DNA of 64,000 bases from Gilvimarinus gilvus (GTDB lineage: Bacteria > Pseudomonadota > Gammaproteobacteria > Pseudomonadales > Cellvibrionaceae), in the NCBI RefSeq assembly GCF_030518155.1, contig NZ_JAULRU010000577.1, forward strand, positions 1 through 64,000. Reading direction: 5' to 3'. Shown piece after piece: positions 18,104-27,904 of the stretch; within the stretch, counting starts at the first letter, position 1; the number at the start of each line of letters is the position of its first letter. Position numbers and translations under genes: made by a program. Under the pieces are notes generated by a model. That model saw nothing but the letters and a program-made list of their open reading frames with translations. It searched no databases and was not told the origin of the DNA.

Positions 18104-21100
18104 ATGTTCAACAAAGTTCTGATTGCCAATCGTGGCGCCATCGCCACCCGTATTATTCGCACCCTGCGCCGGATGGGAGTTCAGTCGGTTGCTGTTTACG
18201 CCGAAGCCGATGCTGGCAGCTTGCATGTACGACAAGCCGATGAAGCCTACAGCCTAGGCGAAGGTGCAGCCGCTGACACCTATCTCGATCAAACAAAAAT
18301 TCTCAATATCGCCAGGCAGACTGGCGCTCAGGCGATTCATCCTGGCTACGGATTTCTAAGTGAGAATGCCAGTTTCGTTGATCGTTGCGAAGCTGCCGGT
18401 ATTGCTTTTGTTGGGCCTACACCCGAGCAAATGAATATATTCGGACTAAAGCACACCGCCCGCGATATCGCCGAACAAAACAAAGTACCCTTGGTGCCGG
18501 GTACCGATCTACTCAACAGCCTTGAGCAAGCCACGCAAGCCGCCGACCAGATCGGCTACCCTATCATGCTGAAAAGCAGTGCTGGCGGTGGCGGCATCGG
18601 CATGAAATTGTGTGAGAGCGAGCAGGATCTAATTGACAGTTTCGACTCTGTACGCAAGCTCGGCGCCAATAACTTCTCTGACGACCGCGTTTTTCTGGAG
18701 AAATTTATTGGCCAGGCTCGTCATATCGAAGTTCAGGTTTTTGGTGACGGCAAAGGCAAAGCGGTTGCTATCGGGGAGCGCGATTGCTCCAGCCAGCGCC
18801 GCAACCAAAAAGTGATTGAGGAGTGCCCCGCCCCCAATTTATCTGACACGCTACGCCAAGCCATGCACGAGACAGCCGCCAGACTATTAGCTGCGGTTAG
18901 CTATCGCGGCGCCGGTACCGTCGAATATATTTTTGATGCAAAAGATCAAAAGTTTTATTTTCTGGAAGTGAATACTCGCCTCCAGGTTGAACATGGCGTT
19001 ACAGAAGAAGTGTGGGGACTCGATCTGGTTGAATGGATGTTACGATTGGCCAGTGCAGAACCCTTTGACATAGACCGCGAATTCTCAGATCTAACCCCCG
19101 AAGGGCACGCCATTCAGGTAAGGCTGTACGCAGAAGACCCGGTAAAAAACTTCCAACCCAGTGCAGGACTGTTAAGCGAGGTTAAATTTGCCGACAATCA
19201 GAGAAATTCACAACAAGTGGTTCGAATCGATCACTGGATTGAATCCGGCCTTGAAGTATCGCCCTATTTCGACCCAATGCTGGCGAAAGTAATTACCAAA
19301 GGCTACAATCGCAGCGCGGCAATAGACCTTCTGCGTGACACACTGAGCACCAGCAAACTGTACGGAATTGAAACCAACAAAGAGTATGTCACTGAACTAT
19401 TGGGCGAACCGATTTTTATTGACGGTGAAATCACGACCCGCTACCTCAACGAACGAGGTTTTAGCGAAAGCCGAATCGATGTGATTAACGGCGGCACCCA
19501 AACCACTATTCAAGACTACCCCGGGCGCAGCGGTTACTGGCACATTGGTGTGCCACCGTCAGGGCCATTCGATAATTATTCGTTTCGCCTGGCCAATAAA
19601 CTGCTTGGTAATGCCGATGATGCAGCGGCACTGGAAATTACCGTAGCAGGACCTAGCCTTCAGTTTGGCTTTGCCTGCCAGTGCGCGCTAACAGGCGCCG
19701 CAATTAACGCAACCCTTGATGGAGAACCTGTAGCTAGCTGGGAAGTGTTCAGTGTGAAAGCCGGGCAAACGCTAGCGCTCGGACGCGTCAGTGAAGAAGG
19801 GGCTCGCGCCTATTTGGCCGTTGCCGGAGGTATTCAGTGCCCTGACTATCTGGGCTCTAAGTCCACGTTTACGCTTGGCCAGTTTGGCGGGCACAACGGC
19901 CGAGCCCTGCTCGCCGGTGACGTATTAAACTGCCATTCTACAGCGACTGTCGCTGCGGCGAAAATACCAGACACATTGCGCCCTGAGATCCACAATTGTT
20001 GGGAGCTTCGCGTTATCTATGGGCCGCACGGCGCACCAGATTTTTTTACCGGTGACGACATCAACACCTTTTTCTCTACCGACTGGGAAGTGCACTACAA
20101 CTCCAGTCGTACCGGCGTGCGGTTGAACGGCCCCAAACCCCAGTGGGCGCGTACTACGGGCGGTGAAGCCGGCATGCACCCATCCAACATTCACGACAAC
20201 GCCTACGCATTTGGTAGCGTTGATTTCACCGGAGACATGCCGGTTATTCTCGGCCCTGACGGACCATCGCTGGGAGGATTTGTATGCCCGGCAACAGTGA
20301 TTACAGCCGATCTGTGGAAGCTCGGTCAGGTGCGCGCCGGGGACAAAATTCGATTTATACCGGTTTCCATCGATACGGCCGTCGCCCTGGAGACAGCACA
20401 GACCGAGTCACTCGCCCGCCTCGAATATGTAGACACAGCCTCAGCAAGGCTGCACACGGATCAACTCCCGTCCCCAGTTGTTGCGACATTACCCGCCTGC
20501 GACGTAGGCGAAGACGTGAACTATCGCGTCGCTGGTGACCACTTTCTACTGGTCGAGTATGGCCCACTACAGCTGGATATTAAGTTACGCTTTCGCGCCC
20601 ACGCCTTGATGCAGTGGCTGGAACAAAACCCTTTACCCGGCGTGCGTGAACTCACCCCCGGCATCCGCTCGCTGCAAGTACACTACGACAGTCAAAACGT
20701 TAGCCTCGCGGAATTACTTGAACATTTACAACGCGGCGAAAAATACCTAGCTACCCAAATAGCAGAACTTAGCGTGCCTTCGCGTGTAGTGCATTTGCCC
20801 TTGTCATGGGATGATGAAGCGTGTCGAGAGGCCATTGCCAAGTATGAGCAGAGCGTTCGTCCAGGCGCCCCTTGGTGCCCATCAAATTTGGAATTTATTC
20901 GTCGTATTAATGGCCTCGATAATATTGAGCAGGTTAAGGATATTGTATTTAATGCGTCGTATCTGGTGATGGGGCTCGGCGATGTTTACCTCGGCGCTCC
21001 CGTTGCAACCCCTATGGACCCACGCCATCGATTAGTCACCACAAAGTACAACCCAGCGCGCACCTGGACGGCTGAAAATTCAGTTGGGATTGGTGGCGCC

Positions 21101-21718
21101 TACCTATGTGTATACGGCATGGAAGGCCCGGGTGGTTATCAGTTTGTGGGTCGCACGGTACAAATGTGGAATCGCTACCGGAAAACACCTGAGTTCGATC
21201 AACGCTGGCTGTTACGATTTTTTGATCAAATACGCTTCTACGAAGTGAGCGCCGACGAACTTAAGCAAATGCGCCGAGACTTTCCCCGCGGGCAGTACCC
21301 GATAAAAATAGAAACTACAGAATTTAGCCTAGCTGATTACGAGCAGTTTATTACCGACAATCAATCAGACATCGATAGCTTTCAGGCGCAAAGGCAAAAT
21401 GCTTTTGATGAAGAGCTGGAACGCTGGCATGCCGATGGACAGTTTAATTTTACCCCGCTTGAACAAATTGAGTCGGAAAGTGAATTAGATCTGGCCGAAG
21501 GCGACACCTTGGTGGACAGCTCTGTCTCTGGCAGTATTTGGCAGGTTAACGTGGAGGTCGGTGATACTGTAGAAGCCGGTCAAACACTGGTGGTTTTGGA
21601 GTCCATGAAAATGGAAATAAATATTCCAGCTCCGATTGGCGGCAAGGTGAAGCAGATCCTAAAAACCACTGGCGCCGGCGTCAAGCCAGGCCAAACGCTG
21701 GTGCTGTTAGAAGACTAA
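18104..21718 (+). CDS. urea carboxylase family, probable guanidine carboxylase (biotin- and ATP-dependent)
   Basis: 1204 residues with the complete architecture: biotin carboxylase (about 1-450; GGGGIGMK nucleotide loop, EVNTRLQVEHGVTE), a KipA/KipI-like carboxyltransferase (about 460-1080; TIQDYPGRSGYWHIGVPPSG, then GVRELTPGIRSLQVHYD), and a C-terminal biotin carrier domain with ESMKMEI, the biotinylated lysine at 1169. It carboxylates urea or guanidine at ATP expense. The guanidine riboswitch and the DUF1989 pair argue for guanidine. No allophanate hydrolase domain or gene follows; the next gene is an unrelated FAS1 lipoprotein on the other strand. Biotin is needed, and the bio operon lies 15 kb away. 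Confidence 0.92.
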   Translation: MFNKVLIANRGAIATRIIRTLRRMGVQSVAVYAEADAGSLHVRQADEAYSLGEGAAADTYLDQTKILNIARQTGAQAIHPGYGFLSENASFVDRCEAAGIAFVGPTPEQMNIFGLKHTARDIAEQNKVPLVPGTDLLNSLEQATQAADQIGYPIMLKSSAGGGGIGMKLCESEQDLIDSFDSVRKLGANNFSDDRVFLEKFIGQARHIEVQVFGDGKGKAVAIGERDCSSQRRNQKVIEECPAPNLSDTLRQAMHETAARLLAAVSYRGAGTVEYIFDAKDQKFYFLEVNTRLQVEHGVTEEVWGLDLVEWMLRLASAEPFDIDREFSDLTPEGHAIQVRLYAEDPVKNFQPSAGLLSEVKFADNQRNSQQVVRIDHWIESGLEVSPYFDPMLAKVITKGYNRSAAIDLLRDTLSTSKLYGIETNKEYVTELLGEPIFIDGEITTRYLNERGFSESRIDVINGGTQTTIQDYPGRSGYWHIGVPPSGPFDNYSFRLANKLLGNADDAAALEITVAGPSLQFGFACQCALTGAAINATLDGEPVASWEVFSVKAGQTLALGRVSEEGARAYLAVAGGIQCPDYLGSKSTFTLGQFGGHNGRALLAGDVLNCHSTATVAAAKIPDTLRPEIHNCWELRVIYGPHGAPDFFTGDDINTFFSTDWEVHYNSSRTGVRLNGPKPQWARTTGGEAGMHPSNIHDNAYAFGSVDFTGDMPVILGPDGPSLGGFVCPATVITADLWKLGQVRAGDKIRFIPVSIDTAVALETAQTESLARLEYVDTASARLHTDQLPSPVVATLPACDVGEDVNYRVAGDHFLLVEYGPLQLDIKLRFRAHALMQWLEQNPLPGVRELTPGIRSLQVHYDSQNVSLAELLEHLQRGEKYLATQIAELSVPSRVVHLPLSWDDEACREAIAKYEQSVRPGAPWCPSNLEFIRRINGLDNIEQVKDIVFNASYLVMGLGDVYLGAPVATPMDPRHRLVTTKYNPARTWTAENSVGIGGAYLCVYGMEGPGGYQFVGRTVQMWNRYRKTPEFDQRWLLRFFDQIRFYEVSADELKQMRRDFPRGQYPIKIETTEFSLADYEQFITDNQSDIDSFQAQRQNAFDEELERWHADGQFNFTPLEQIESESELDLAEGDTLVDSSVSGSIWQVNVEVGDTVEAGQTLVVLESMKMEINIPAPIGGKVKQILKTTGAGVKPGQTLVLLED

Positions 21719-21745
21719 AAAAAAGCCCCTGAATTTACCAGGGGC
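21717..21745 (-). terminator. intrinsic terminator of the FAS1 lipoprotein gene
   Basis: On the minus strand GCCCCTG, a seven-base loop, CAGGGGC, then eight T. The A tract on the plus strand overlaps the stop codon of the carboxylase gene; on the plus strand there is no T tract, so it serves the leftward transcript. Confidence 0.85.
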
Positions 21746-21792
21746 CAACAGTCACGGAGAGTATATAGTGCGCATTAGCAATGCGCTGAGCT

Positions 21793-23625
21793 CTAGGGTG
21801 CTAGCGTTTCGGTAATCACGGTATCAATGACATGAATTACACCGTTATTTGTGTAGATGTCATAGACCATTACATTAGAGCCTTGCACCTGCAACATTCC
21901 ATCAACGATCTCTATCGTCACATCGTCACTCGCCGCAGTACCCACACTGGTGCCATTCAGGGTAAAGGCCGTTACCGAATCAACGGCTGCGCCCTGAATC
22001 ACATGTTGCAGTAACACCTGCGTCAATGCGGGTACATCCATGATCAAAGCATCGAGGGTTGCGCTATCGATTTTGGCAAAGGCGTCGTCCGTTGGTGCAA
22101 ATACGGTGAAGATCTCAGCTTCATCTGCCAGGGTTGCATCCAGCCCAGCCGCTTGCAGCGCACTAACCAATGTCGTGAAGTTGCCTGCCGCTATGGCTGT
22201 CTCGACTATATTGCTGTCGGGCATACCCATTTCGGCCGGTGGCATCATCACCTGATCGATTACATGAATCACGCCATTGTCGGCCATCACGTTCGCCTGG
22301 CTGACCATCGATGTGTTGATGTAGAGATCTTCACCGCCGAGAGACAAACCAGCCATATCGCCGTTACCCATTGTGACTTTCGGCATATCCGAACCGGCAG
22401 CCGCTATTGCCCCATCCGCTAAAATTTCGCTACCTACAATGACGTGATAGAGAAGTATATCGGTTAGGGTATCGGTATCAGCCAGAAGGGCATCTATCGT
22501 ATCCTGGCCAAGAGCTGCGAAAGCATCATCGGTCGGAGCGAATACGGTAAAGTCCGTATCCAGATCGGCCAGCGTGGTGTCCAAGCCGGTAGCCTGCAGA
22601 GCAGCGACCAAGGTTGTGAAGTTTCCTGCTTCCATTGCTACATCCACAATGGACATCGGCGGTGCTGGCAAATCGACGTCACCCACAATAACCGTGTCAA
22701 TCACGTGAATAATACCATTGGTGGTGTATAAATCTTCCATCACCACCTTGGCACCGCCAACCGTTAGCATGCGGTCAACAATATCAACCAGAACTTCTGC
22801 ACCGCTCGCGGTAGTTACATTGGTGCCGTTGGCAGCATAAGCGTTAACCGACGTTACTTCACCAGCCACAACGTGCTGGAGCAGCACCGCTTCCAGTGCA
22901 TCGGCATCGCCCAGCAGCGCGGCAATGTTGTCAGCACCAACCATATCGAAGGCTGCATCGGTGGGAGCAAAGACGGTATAACTCTGGGACTCATCGGCTA
23001 AGGTTGTATCTAAGCCTGCCGCTTGCAGAGCCGCTACCAGCGTTGTAAAGCTGCCGTTATCTACCGCGGTTTCAACAATGTTCATAGTGGGTTCGCCGCG
23101 CTCTGCCGGAGGCATCAGAACCGCATCTATGACATGAATCACGCCATTGTCCGCCTCGACATCGGCCATGGTCACAACGGACAAATTCGCCATCAAGGAC
23201 TCGCCTTCCAGAGATAGACCCACACTCTGACCATTTGCCATTTCGACCGTTGAGCCAGCGCTAGAGATAGCGGCTGACGAGTCTACCTCGCTGCCCGCGA
23301 TCACATGGTATAGAAGGATGTTAGACAGAGTGTCCGGATCAGCTAACAGAGCATCGATAGTGTCCTGGCCAAGCAAAGCAAACGCGTCGTCTGTTGGCGC
23401 AAACACTGTGAAGGTTTCATTTTCATCGTCCAGTGTAGCGTCGAGGCCGGTTGCCTCAAGCGCCGCCACCAAGGTTGTAAAGTTACCATTTGCAGCCGCA
23501 ACATCGACAATGGTTTTCGCCGGTTCGGGCATCGGTTCATTGTCGTTATCGTCGTCACTGCCGCAGGCGGCCAGGCCCAGCGCCAACAACACCATTGCGG
23601 TAAACCTCATTAATGTAGCTGTCAT
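21793..23625 (-). CDS. lipoprotein with four FAS1 (fasciclin) domains
   Basis: 610 residues. Signal peptide with lipobox LAAC (C21), an acidic linker (GSDDDNDNEP), then four FAS1 domains of about 140 residues each. Each shows the H1 box TVFAPTDDAF and the H2-like NGVIHVID. Domains 1 and 3 resemble each other (DTIDALLAD, LLYHVI, then a long insert ending VIHVID-V-MPP), as do 2 and 4 (VLLQHV, then a shorter segment ending IHVIDTVI), so the protein arose by duplication of a two-domain unit. FAS1 domains mediate adhesion or matrix contact. GGGAG precedes the ATG at 7 bases. An ECF-type promoter element lies 42 bases upstream, divergent from the sigma factor gene. Confidence 0.93.
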   Translation of the reverse strand: MTATLMRFTAMVLLALGLAACGSDDDNDNEPMPEPAKTIVDVAAANGNFTTLVAALEATGLDATLDDENETFTVFAPTDDAFALLGQDTIDALLADPDTLSNILLYHVIAGSEVDSSAAISSAGSTVEMANGQSVGLSLEGESLMANLSVVTMADVEADNGVIHVIDAVLMPPAERGEPTMNIVETAVDNGSFTTLVAALQAAGLDTTLADESQSYTVFAPTDAAFDMVGADNIAALLGDADALEAVLLQHVVAGEVTSVNAYAANGTNVTTASGAEVLVDIVDRMLTVGGAKVVMEDLYTTNGIIHVIDTVIVGDVDLPAPPMSIVDVAMEAGNFTTLVAALQATGLDTTLADLDTDFTVFAPTDDAFAALGQDTIDALLADTDTLTDILLYHVIVGSEILADGAIAAAGSDMPKVTMGNGDMAGLSLGGEDLYINTSMVSQANVMADNGVIHVIDQVMMPPAEMGMPDSNIVETAIAAGNFTTLVSALQAAGLDATLADEAEIFTVFAPTDDAFAKIDSATLDALIMDVPALTQVLLQHVIQGAAVDSVTAFTLNGTSVGTAASDDVTIEIVDGMLQVQGSNVMVYDIYTNNGVIHVIDTVITETLAP

Positions 23626-23666
23626 TGTTGTTCTCCCATGCGATTATTAGGTTGCTCGTTCGACTC

Positions 23667-23696
23667 AAGCTACGCAAGCCGTGAAAGAAAAGATCA
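23667..23696 (-). promoter_or_regulatory. ECF (RpoE/ChrR-type) promoter element of the FAS1 gene
   Basis: On the minus strand: TGATCT, 18 bases, TAGCTT, ending 42 bases before the FAS1 start codon. Promoters of the RpoE-ChrR system in Rhodobacter have a TGATCC-type -35 with about 18 bases to a TA-rich -10 (from memory). The same spacing recurs in two plus-strand elements in this intergenic region. Confidence 0.55.
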
Positions 23697-23744
23697 AATA
23701 AAATGGGTCGCATCGAATATTTTCGAACATAGAATCGATTTTTT

Positions 23745-23774
23745 TGATCCGATGTATGCACTAGCGCGTAATTA
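23745..23774 (+). promoter_or_regulatory. ECF-type promoter element, distal, toward the sigma gene
   Basis: TGATCC, 18 bases, TAATTA on the plus strand, about 155 bases before the sigma-factor start codon. It matches the -35 exactly, but could be a chance match given the proximal element at 23866. Confidence 0.4.
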
Positions 23775-23865
23775 GCGAAACACAGTGCTGTTGCCACACC
23801 ACGCCTAGGCGCATTAATTTACATTCTGCCCAACGTGCCGGTCGATGCACTACGTGCTAAGCTGA

Positions 23866-23895
23866 TGATCCAAGAGCATTCTGTGGCCGTATCTA
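23866..23895 (+). promoter_or_regulatory. ECF-type promoter element, proximal, of the sigma gene
   Basis: TGATCC, 18 bases, TATCTA, ending 33 bases before the GTG start of the sigma gene; the right distance for a promoter. Suggests positive autoregulation, as in RpoE-ChrR systems. Confidence 0.55.
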
Positions 23896-23928
23896 ACAGC
23901 AACTTAGGTTTTTAAAAGAGGCTTCACG

Positions 23929-24555
23929 GTGACTCAACGAAAAACGGCGGCAAAGGTCACATCAATGGAAGCGGCAAAAACTGGCATGGGTTCTGATGAG
24001 GCAAAGAAGTGGGGTCGCTTACTTCAGCAAGTCGCTCACGATCGTGACCGGGCCGCTTTTCGCGAGATATATGAATACTTTGCACCACGTATCAAGGCCT
24101 ACGCCATAAACCAAGGTATAGGTCAGCAGGCTGATGAACTTGTTCAGGAAGTGATGACCAGCGTCTGGCGCAGTGCTGATAAGTACGTGGATACGCTGGC
24201 ATCGCCTTCAACCTGGATTTTCACAATCACCCGCAACCAGCGCATCGATCTGCTGCGCAAGCTCGGGCGGCTGAAGGCGGAGATCAATGTTGAAACCGAA
24301 GACCTCTGGCAAATCCCCACGGAAGAGGACACAACAATCCATTCCATACAAGCCCTGGCGGCGGAAAAGCATATCCGCCACAGCATTAAACAGTTGCCTG
24401 AGGAGCAATTAATTGCCGTGCGTAAAGTTTATTACGAGGGAAAGACTCACCAGGAGGTGGCTACCGAGTTGAATGTTCCTTTGGGAACGCTGAAAGGGCG
24501 TCTGCGCTTGTCTATGCAGAAGCTCAAAGTGATGCTGGAGTCTAAAGATTTATGA
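23929..24555 (+). CDS. rpoE: ECF RNA polymerase sigma factor, RpoE/ChrR-associated type
   Basis: 208 residues. Region 2 (about 35-100): AFREIYEYFAPRIKAYAI followed by ADELVQEVMTSVWRSADKY and TWIFTITRNQRIDLLRK; region 4 (about 148-205): LPEEQLIAVRKVYYEGKTHQEVATELNVPLGTLKGRLR. The start is GTG, preceded by AAAGAGG. The gene overlaps the next by four bases (ATGA), coupling it to its anti-sigma factor. The pairing with a ChrR-like protein places it in the group that answers singlet oxygen or other oxidants (family knowledge). Confidence 0.92.
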   Translation: MTQRKTAAKVTSMEAAKTGMGSDEAKKWGRLLQQVAHDRDRAAFREIYEYFAPRIKAYAINQGIGQQADELVQEVMTSVWRSADKYVDTLASPSTWIFTITRNQRIDLLRKLGRLKAEINVETEDLWQIPTEEDTTIHSIQALAAEKHIRHSIKQLPEEQLIAVRKVYYEGKTHQEVATELNVPLGTLKGRLRLSMQKLKVMLESKDL

Positions 24556-25199
24556 GTAACCATCACCCAGACGACATCACCATGCTGGACTACGCTGCAG
24601 GCACGCTGCCTATGGCACAGTCTCTGGCCGTTGCCGCGCACTTGTTTCTATGCGAAACCTGCCGCACTCGTACCACCCAGCTCAACACACTGGGCGGGGC
24701 TGTGTTGGAGCAATCTTCGCCACAGCAAATCAAGGTACAGGAGTTTGATCGGTTTATGGATGGCATTGACGACGAGTCAGTGGCAGCAAAGGCAGCCGTG
24801 CCTAAAGCGAAGAACGGCAACCCTCTGGCGAAGATTCTACCCGAGCGGTTTAGCGATATTAATTGGCGGCAACAAACCAAAGAAATTGCCGAGTATGATT
24901 TGACAAAATCTCTGGGATTGAAAGGTTATCGCGTTGCCCTACAAAAAATTAAAGCCGGCGCGAGGGTACCTGAGCACACTCACAAAGGGCGAGAATTGAC
25001 CGTCATATTGAGCGGTGGCTTCTCCGATGAGCTCGGTGTTTATCATGAGGGCGATTTCGTCTCGCGCGATGCAACGCATCAGCACACACCCACAGCGCTA
25101 CAAAATGAAGACTGCATTTGCCTGACCGTACTCGATGCGCCTATACGCTTTACCGGGCCACTTTTACGTTGGTTAAATCCTTTGTTTGCCTGGCGCTGA
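24552..25199 (+). CDS. chrR: ChrR-type zinc anti-sigma factor with cupin domain
   Basis: 215 residues. N-terminal zinc anti-sigma (ZAS) domain with H30-x3-C34-x2-C37 (AAHLFLCETC) and an upstream His at 4 or 5; residues 95-210 form a cupin with HTHKGRE (two His and a Glu as metal ligands), GVYHEGDF, and a later His pair in ATHQHTPTA. In R. sphaeroides ChrR the ZAS domain holds the sigma factor and the cupin domain is needed for release on singlet oxygen. Coupled to the sigma gene by ATGA overlap. Confidence 0.92.
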   Translation: MSNHHPDDITMLDYAAGTLPMAQSLAVAAHLFLCETCRTRTTQLNTLGGAVLEQSSPQQIKVQEFDRFMDGIDDESVAAKAAVPKAKNGNPLAKILPERFSDINWRQQTKEIAEYDLTKSLGLKGYRVALQKIKAGARVPEHTHKGRELTVILSGGFSDELGVYHEGDFVSRDATHQHTPTALQNEDCICLTVLDAPIRFTGPLLRWLNPLFAWR

Positions 25200-25226
25200 G
25201 AGACCACTAACGGTATTGTCAAAACG

Positions 25227-25260
25227 AAAAAGGCCCGGCAGTGAAACTGCCGGGCCTTTT
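25227..25260. terminator. bidirectional intrinsic terminator between chrR and pnp
   Basis: AAGGCCCGGCAG, GTGAAA region loop, CTGCCGGGCCTT with an A tract on the left and T tract on the right; a long, GC-rich stem between two convergent genes. Confidence 0.93.
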
Positions 25261-25283
25261 GCTTAATCCAATCTACTGCTGAA

Positions 25284-27434
25284 TTAAGACTCTTCGCTGT
25301 TGCCTTCTTCCGCTGTCGCAGCTTCAGTTGGCGCCTGGGCACCGCCCTCTTCAGCCTTCGCTTCTTTGATAGACAGCTTGATACGACCACGTTGATCAAC
25401 GTCGAGACATTTAACGCGCACCACTTCACCTTCTTTCAGGTAATCGGTAACGCTATTAACACGCTCATCGGCGATCTGCGAGATGTGAACCAGACCATCT
25501 TTACCTGGCAAGAAGTTCACAAACGCGCCAAAATCGACGATGCGAACCACGGTACCTTCGTAGATGGCACCAATTTCAGCTTCAGCGGTAATGCCTTCAA
25601 TACGCTCAACAGCAGCGCGCAACGCGTCGCCATCGTCAGCGTAGATTTTCACCGTACCATTGTCGTCAATATCGACAGACGCTCCGGTCTCTTCAGTAAT
25701 AGAGCGGATCGTTGCACCGCCTTTACCGATGATGTCGCGAATCTTGTCTGGATTAACTTTAATGGTTTCAAAACGAGGAGCATTGTCGCTTATGGTCGTA
25801 CGCGACTCGGCAATCACTTTGTTCATCTCGCCCAGAATGTGCAGACGCGCATGCAATGCCTGCTCCAGAGCGATTTCCATGATTTGCTCGGTAATGCCTT
25901 CGATCTTGATGTCCATTTGCAGCGCGGTGATACCGGAAGAGGTACCCGCCACTTTAAAGTCCATGTCACCCAGGTGATCTTCATCACCGAGAATGTCGGT
26001 CAACACGGCAAACTTTTCACCTTCTTTCACCAGGCCCATAGCGATACCGGCTACTGGTGCTTTCAAAGGAACACCTGCATCCATCAACGCCAGCGATGAG
26101 CCACATACAGAGGCCATAGAGCTGGAGCCGTTAGACTCGGTAATTTCGCTAACCACACGCATAGTGTATGGGAAGGTATCTGGATCTGGCAGTACCGCCG
26201 CGATGCCGCGGCGAGCCAAACGACCGTGACCCACTTCGCGACGACCAGTACCACCCATACGACCACACTCACCTACCGAGTAAGGAGGGAAGTTGTAGTG
26301 CAACATGAACGGGTCTTTACGCTCGCCTTCAAGTGCGTCAATGATTTGCGCATCGCGGGCATTACCCAACGTAGCAACCACTAAAGCCTGAGTTTCACCG
26401 CGGGTAAACAGCGCAGAACCGTGAGCTTTATTGAGCACACCAACTTCAACTTCAATCGCGCGTACGGTTTTTTGGTCGCGGCCGTCAATGCGAGGCTGGC
26501 CTTCAACAATGCTGGTACGCACAATAGCTTTTTCCAGCTTGCCAAAGGCTTTTTTCACGTCTTCTTCGCTAACGCTGCCGCCTTCTTTGACTAGCTCCGC
26601 AACCGCTTGGCCACGAAGTTCAGACAGACGGTCATAACGCTTAGCTTTATCGGTAATGCGATAAGCTACGCCAATAGAGTCACCAAAGTCGCGCTCAATC
26701 GTCGCGGCCAAATCAGCGTTAGCCGCTTCTGGCTGCCAATCCCATTGAGGTTTACCTGCATCGCGAGCCAGTTCAGCACACGCCTGAACAACCGCCTGCA
26801 TTTCCTGGTGAGCGTAAAGTACGGCGCCCAGCATAATGTCCTCAGGCAACTCATTGGCTTCTGACTCCACCATCAGTACCGCGTCTGAAGTACCGGCAAC
26901 AACCATGTCCAGCTCAGAAGATTGCAGCGCTTCGTAGCTTGGGTTCAACAGGTAACCGCCGTCCTGGGTATAACCAACACGAGCAGCACCGATAGGGCCG
27001 CTGAACGGGATGCCGGAAACGGCTAATGCGGCAGACGTACCAATCATGGCTGGGATGTCTGGGTCCACAGTTTTACAGGTTGACATAACGGTACAGACAA
27101 CCTGCACTTCGTTCATGAAACCATTCGGGAATAGTGGACGAATTGGACGGTCAATCAGACGAGACGTCAAAGTCTCTTTTTCTGAAGGTCGACCTTCGCG
27201 CTTAAAAAAACCACCGGGGATTTTACCGGCCGCGTATGCTTTTTCCTGATAGTGTACAGACAGCGGAAAAAATGCTTGGTCTGGTTTGGCCTCTTTGGCA
27301 CCAACAACGGTACAAAGTACGGATGTTTCGCCCATGGTAACCATAACCGCTCCGGAGGCCTGGCGCGCAATACGCCCAGTTTCCAAAGTTACGGTCGCAT
27401 CACCATATTGAAATTTCTTAATAATCGGATTCAC
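25284..27434 (-). CDS. pnp: polyribonucleotide nucleotidyltransferase (PNPase)
   Basis: 3'-5' phosphorolytic exoribonuclease of the RNA degradosome. 716 residues (E. coli 711): two RNase PH domains (the second with [19 protein letters not shown] and [10 protein letters not shown]), then KH ([29 protein letters not shown]) and S1 ([31 protein letters not shown]) domains and an acidic tail. It follows rpsO in the conserved rpsO-pnp arrangement, 105 bases apart. Confidence 0.98.
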   Translation of the reverse strand: MNPIIKKFQYGDATVTLETGRIARQASGAVMVTMGETSVLCTVVGAKEAKPDQAFFPLSVHYQEKAYAAGKIPGGFFKREGRPSEKETLTSRLIDRPIRPLFPNGFMNEVQVVCTVMSTCKTVDPDIPAMIGTSAALAVSGIPFSGPIGAARVGYTQDGGYLLNPSYEALQSSELDMVVAGTSDAVLMVESEANELPEDIMLGAVLYAHQEMQAVVQACAELARDAGKPQWDWQPEAANADLAATIERDFGDSIGVAYRITDKAKRYDRLSELRGQAVAELVKEGGSVSEEDVKKAFGKLEKAIVRTSIVEGQPRIDGRDQKTVRAIEVEVGVLNKAHGSALFTRGETQALVVATLGNARDAQIIDALEGERKDPFMLHYNFPPYSVGECGRMGGTGRREVGHGRLARRGIAAVLPDPDTFPYTMRVVSEITESNGSSSMASVCGSSLALMDAGVPLKAPVAGIAMGLVKEGEKFAVLTDILGDEDHLGDMDFKVAGTSSGITALQMDIKIEGITEQIMEIALEQALHARLHILGEMNKVIAESRTTISDNAPRFETIKVNPDKIRDIIGKGGATIRSITEETGASVDIDDNGTVKIYADDGDALRAAVERIEGITAEAEIGAIYEGTVVRIVDFGAFVNFLPGKDGLVHISQIADERVNSVTDYLKEGEVVRVKCLDVDQRGRIKLSIKEAKAEEGGAQAPTEAATAEEGNSEES

Positions 27435-27504
27435 TCTTCTATCCTTTACTTACCTGACATTGCGTTGTTCTACGCAGCTTCTTGGGCTCAATTACAGATT
27501 TTCA

Positions 27505-27534
27505 ACAAAAAAGTGCCCGCAAAAGCGGGCACTT
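27505..27534 (-). terminator. terminator/attenuator after rpsO
   Basis: On the minus strand AAGTGCCCGC, TTTT loop, GCGGGCACTT then a T-rich stretch, immediately after the rpsO stop. In E. coli partial readthrough here feeds pnp. Confidence 0.85.
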
Positions 27535-27539
27535 TGCAA

Positions 27540-27809
27540 TTAGCGGCGCAGACCCAGTTTTTGAATCAGAGACGCGTAACGGCTGGTATCTTTACCCTTC
27601 AGGTAGTCCAGCAGTTTACGACGCTGGTTTACCATGCGGATCAGACCGCGACGGGAATGGTGATCCTGCTTGTGGCCGGCAAAGTGGTTTTGCAGTTTGT
27701 TGATGTTGTGGGTCAACAGAGCTACTTGCACTTCCGGAGAGCCAGTGTCACCTTCGGCTTGTTGATACTCTTTTACAATTTCAGATTTTTCTTGTGCACT
27801 TAGTGCCAT
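27540..27809 (-). CDS. rpsO: 30S ribosomal protein S15
   Basis: 89 residues, exactly the family length: [16 protein letters not shown] at the start, [21 protein letters not shown], and the [19 protein letters not shown] rRNA-binding helix. A GAGGAAACGACA stretch precedes the ATG. Upstream of pnp as in most gammaproteobacteria. Confidence 0.98.
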   Translation of the reverse strand: MALSAQEKSEIVKEYQQAEGDTGSPEVQVALLTHNINKLQNHFAGHKQDHHSRRGLIRMVNQRRKLLDYLKGKDTSRYASLIQKLGLRR

Positions 27810-27904
27810 TGTCGTTTCCTCATTACAATATGCCTTAAAGTTACAGCCTTACCCGTGCATATTTACAGGTAGGCCAGACTACGACACCCGCTTGCGCAGG
27901 TGGG

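Noticed and set aside
27252-27803. Long plus-strand frame opposite the pnp start and rpsO
   Set aside because: Shadow of two strongly conserved genes on the other strand.
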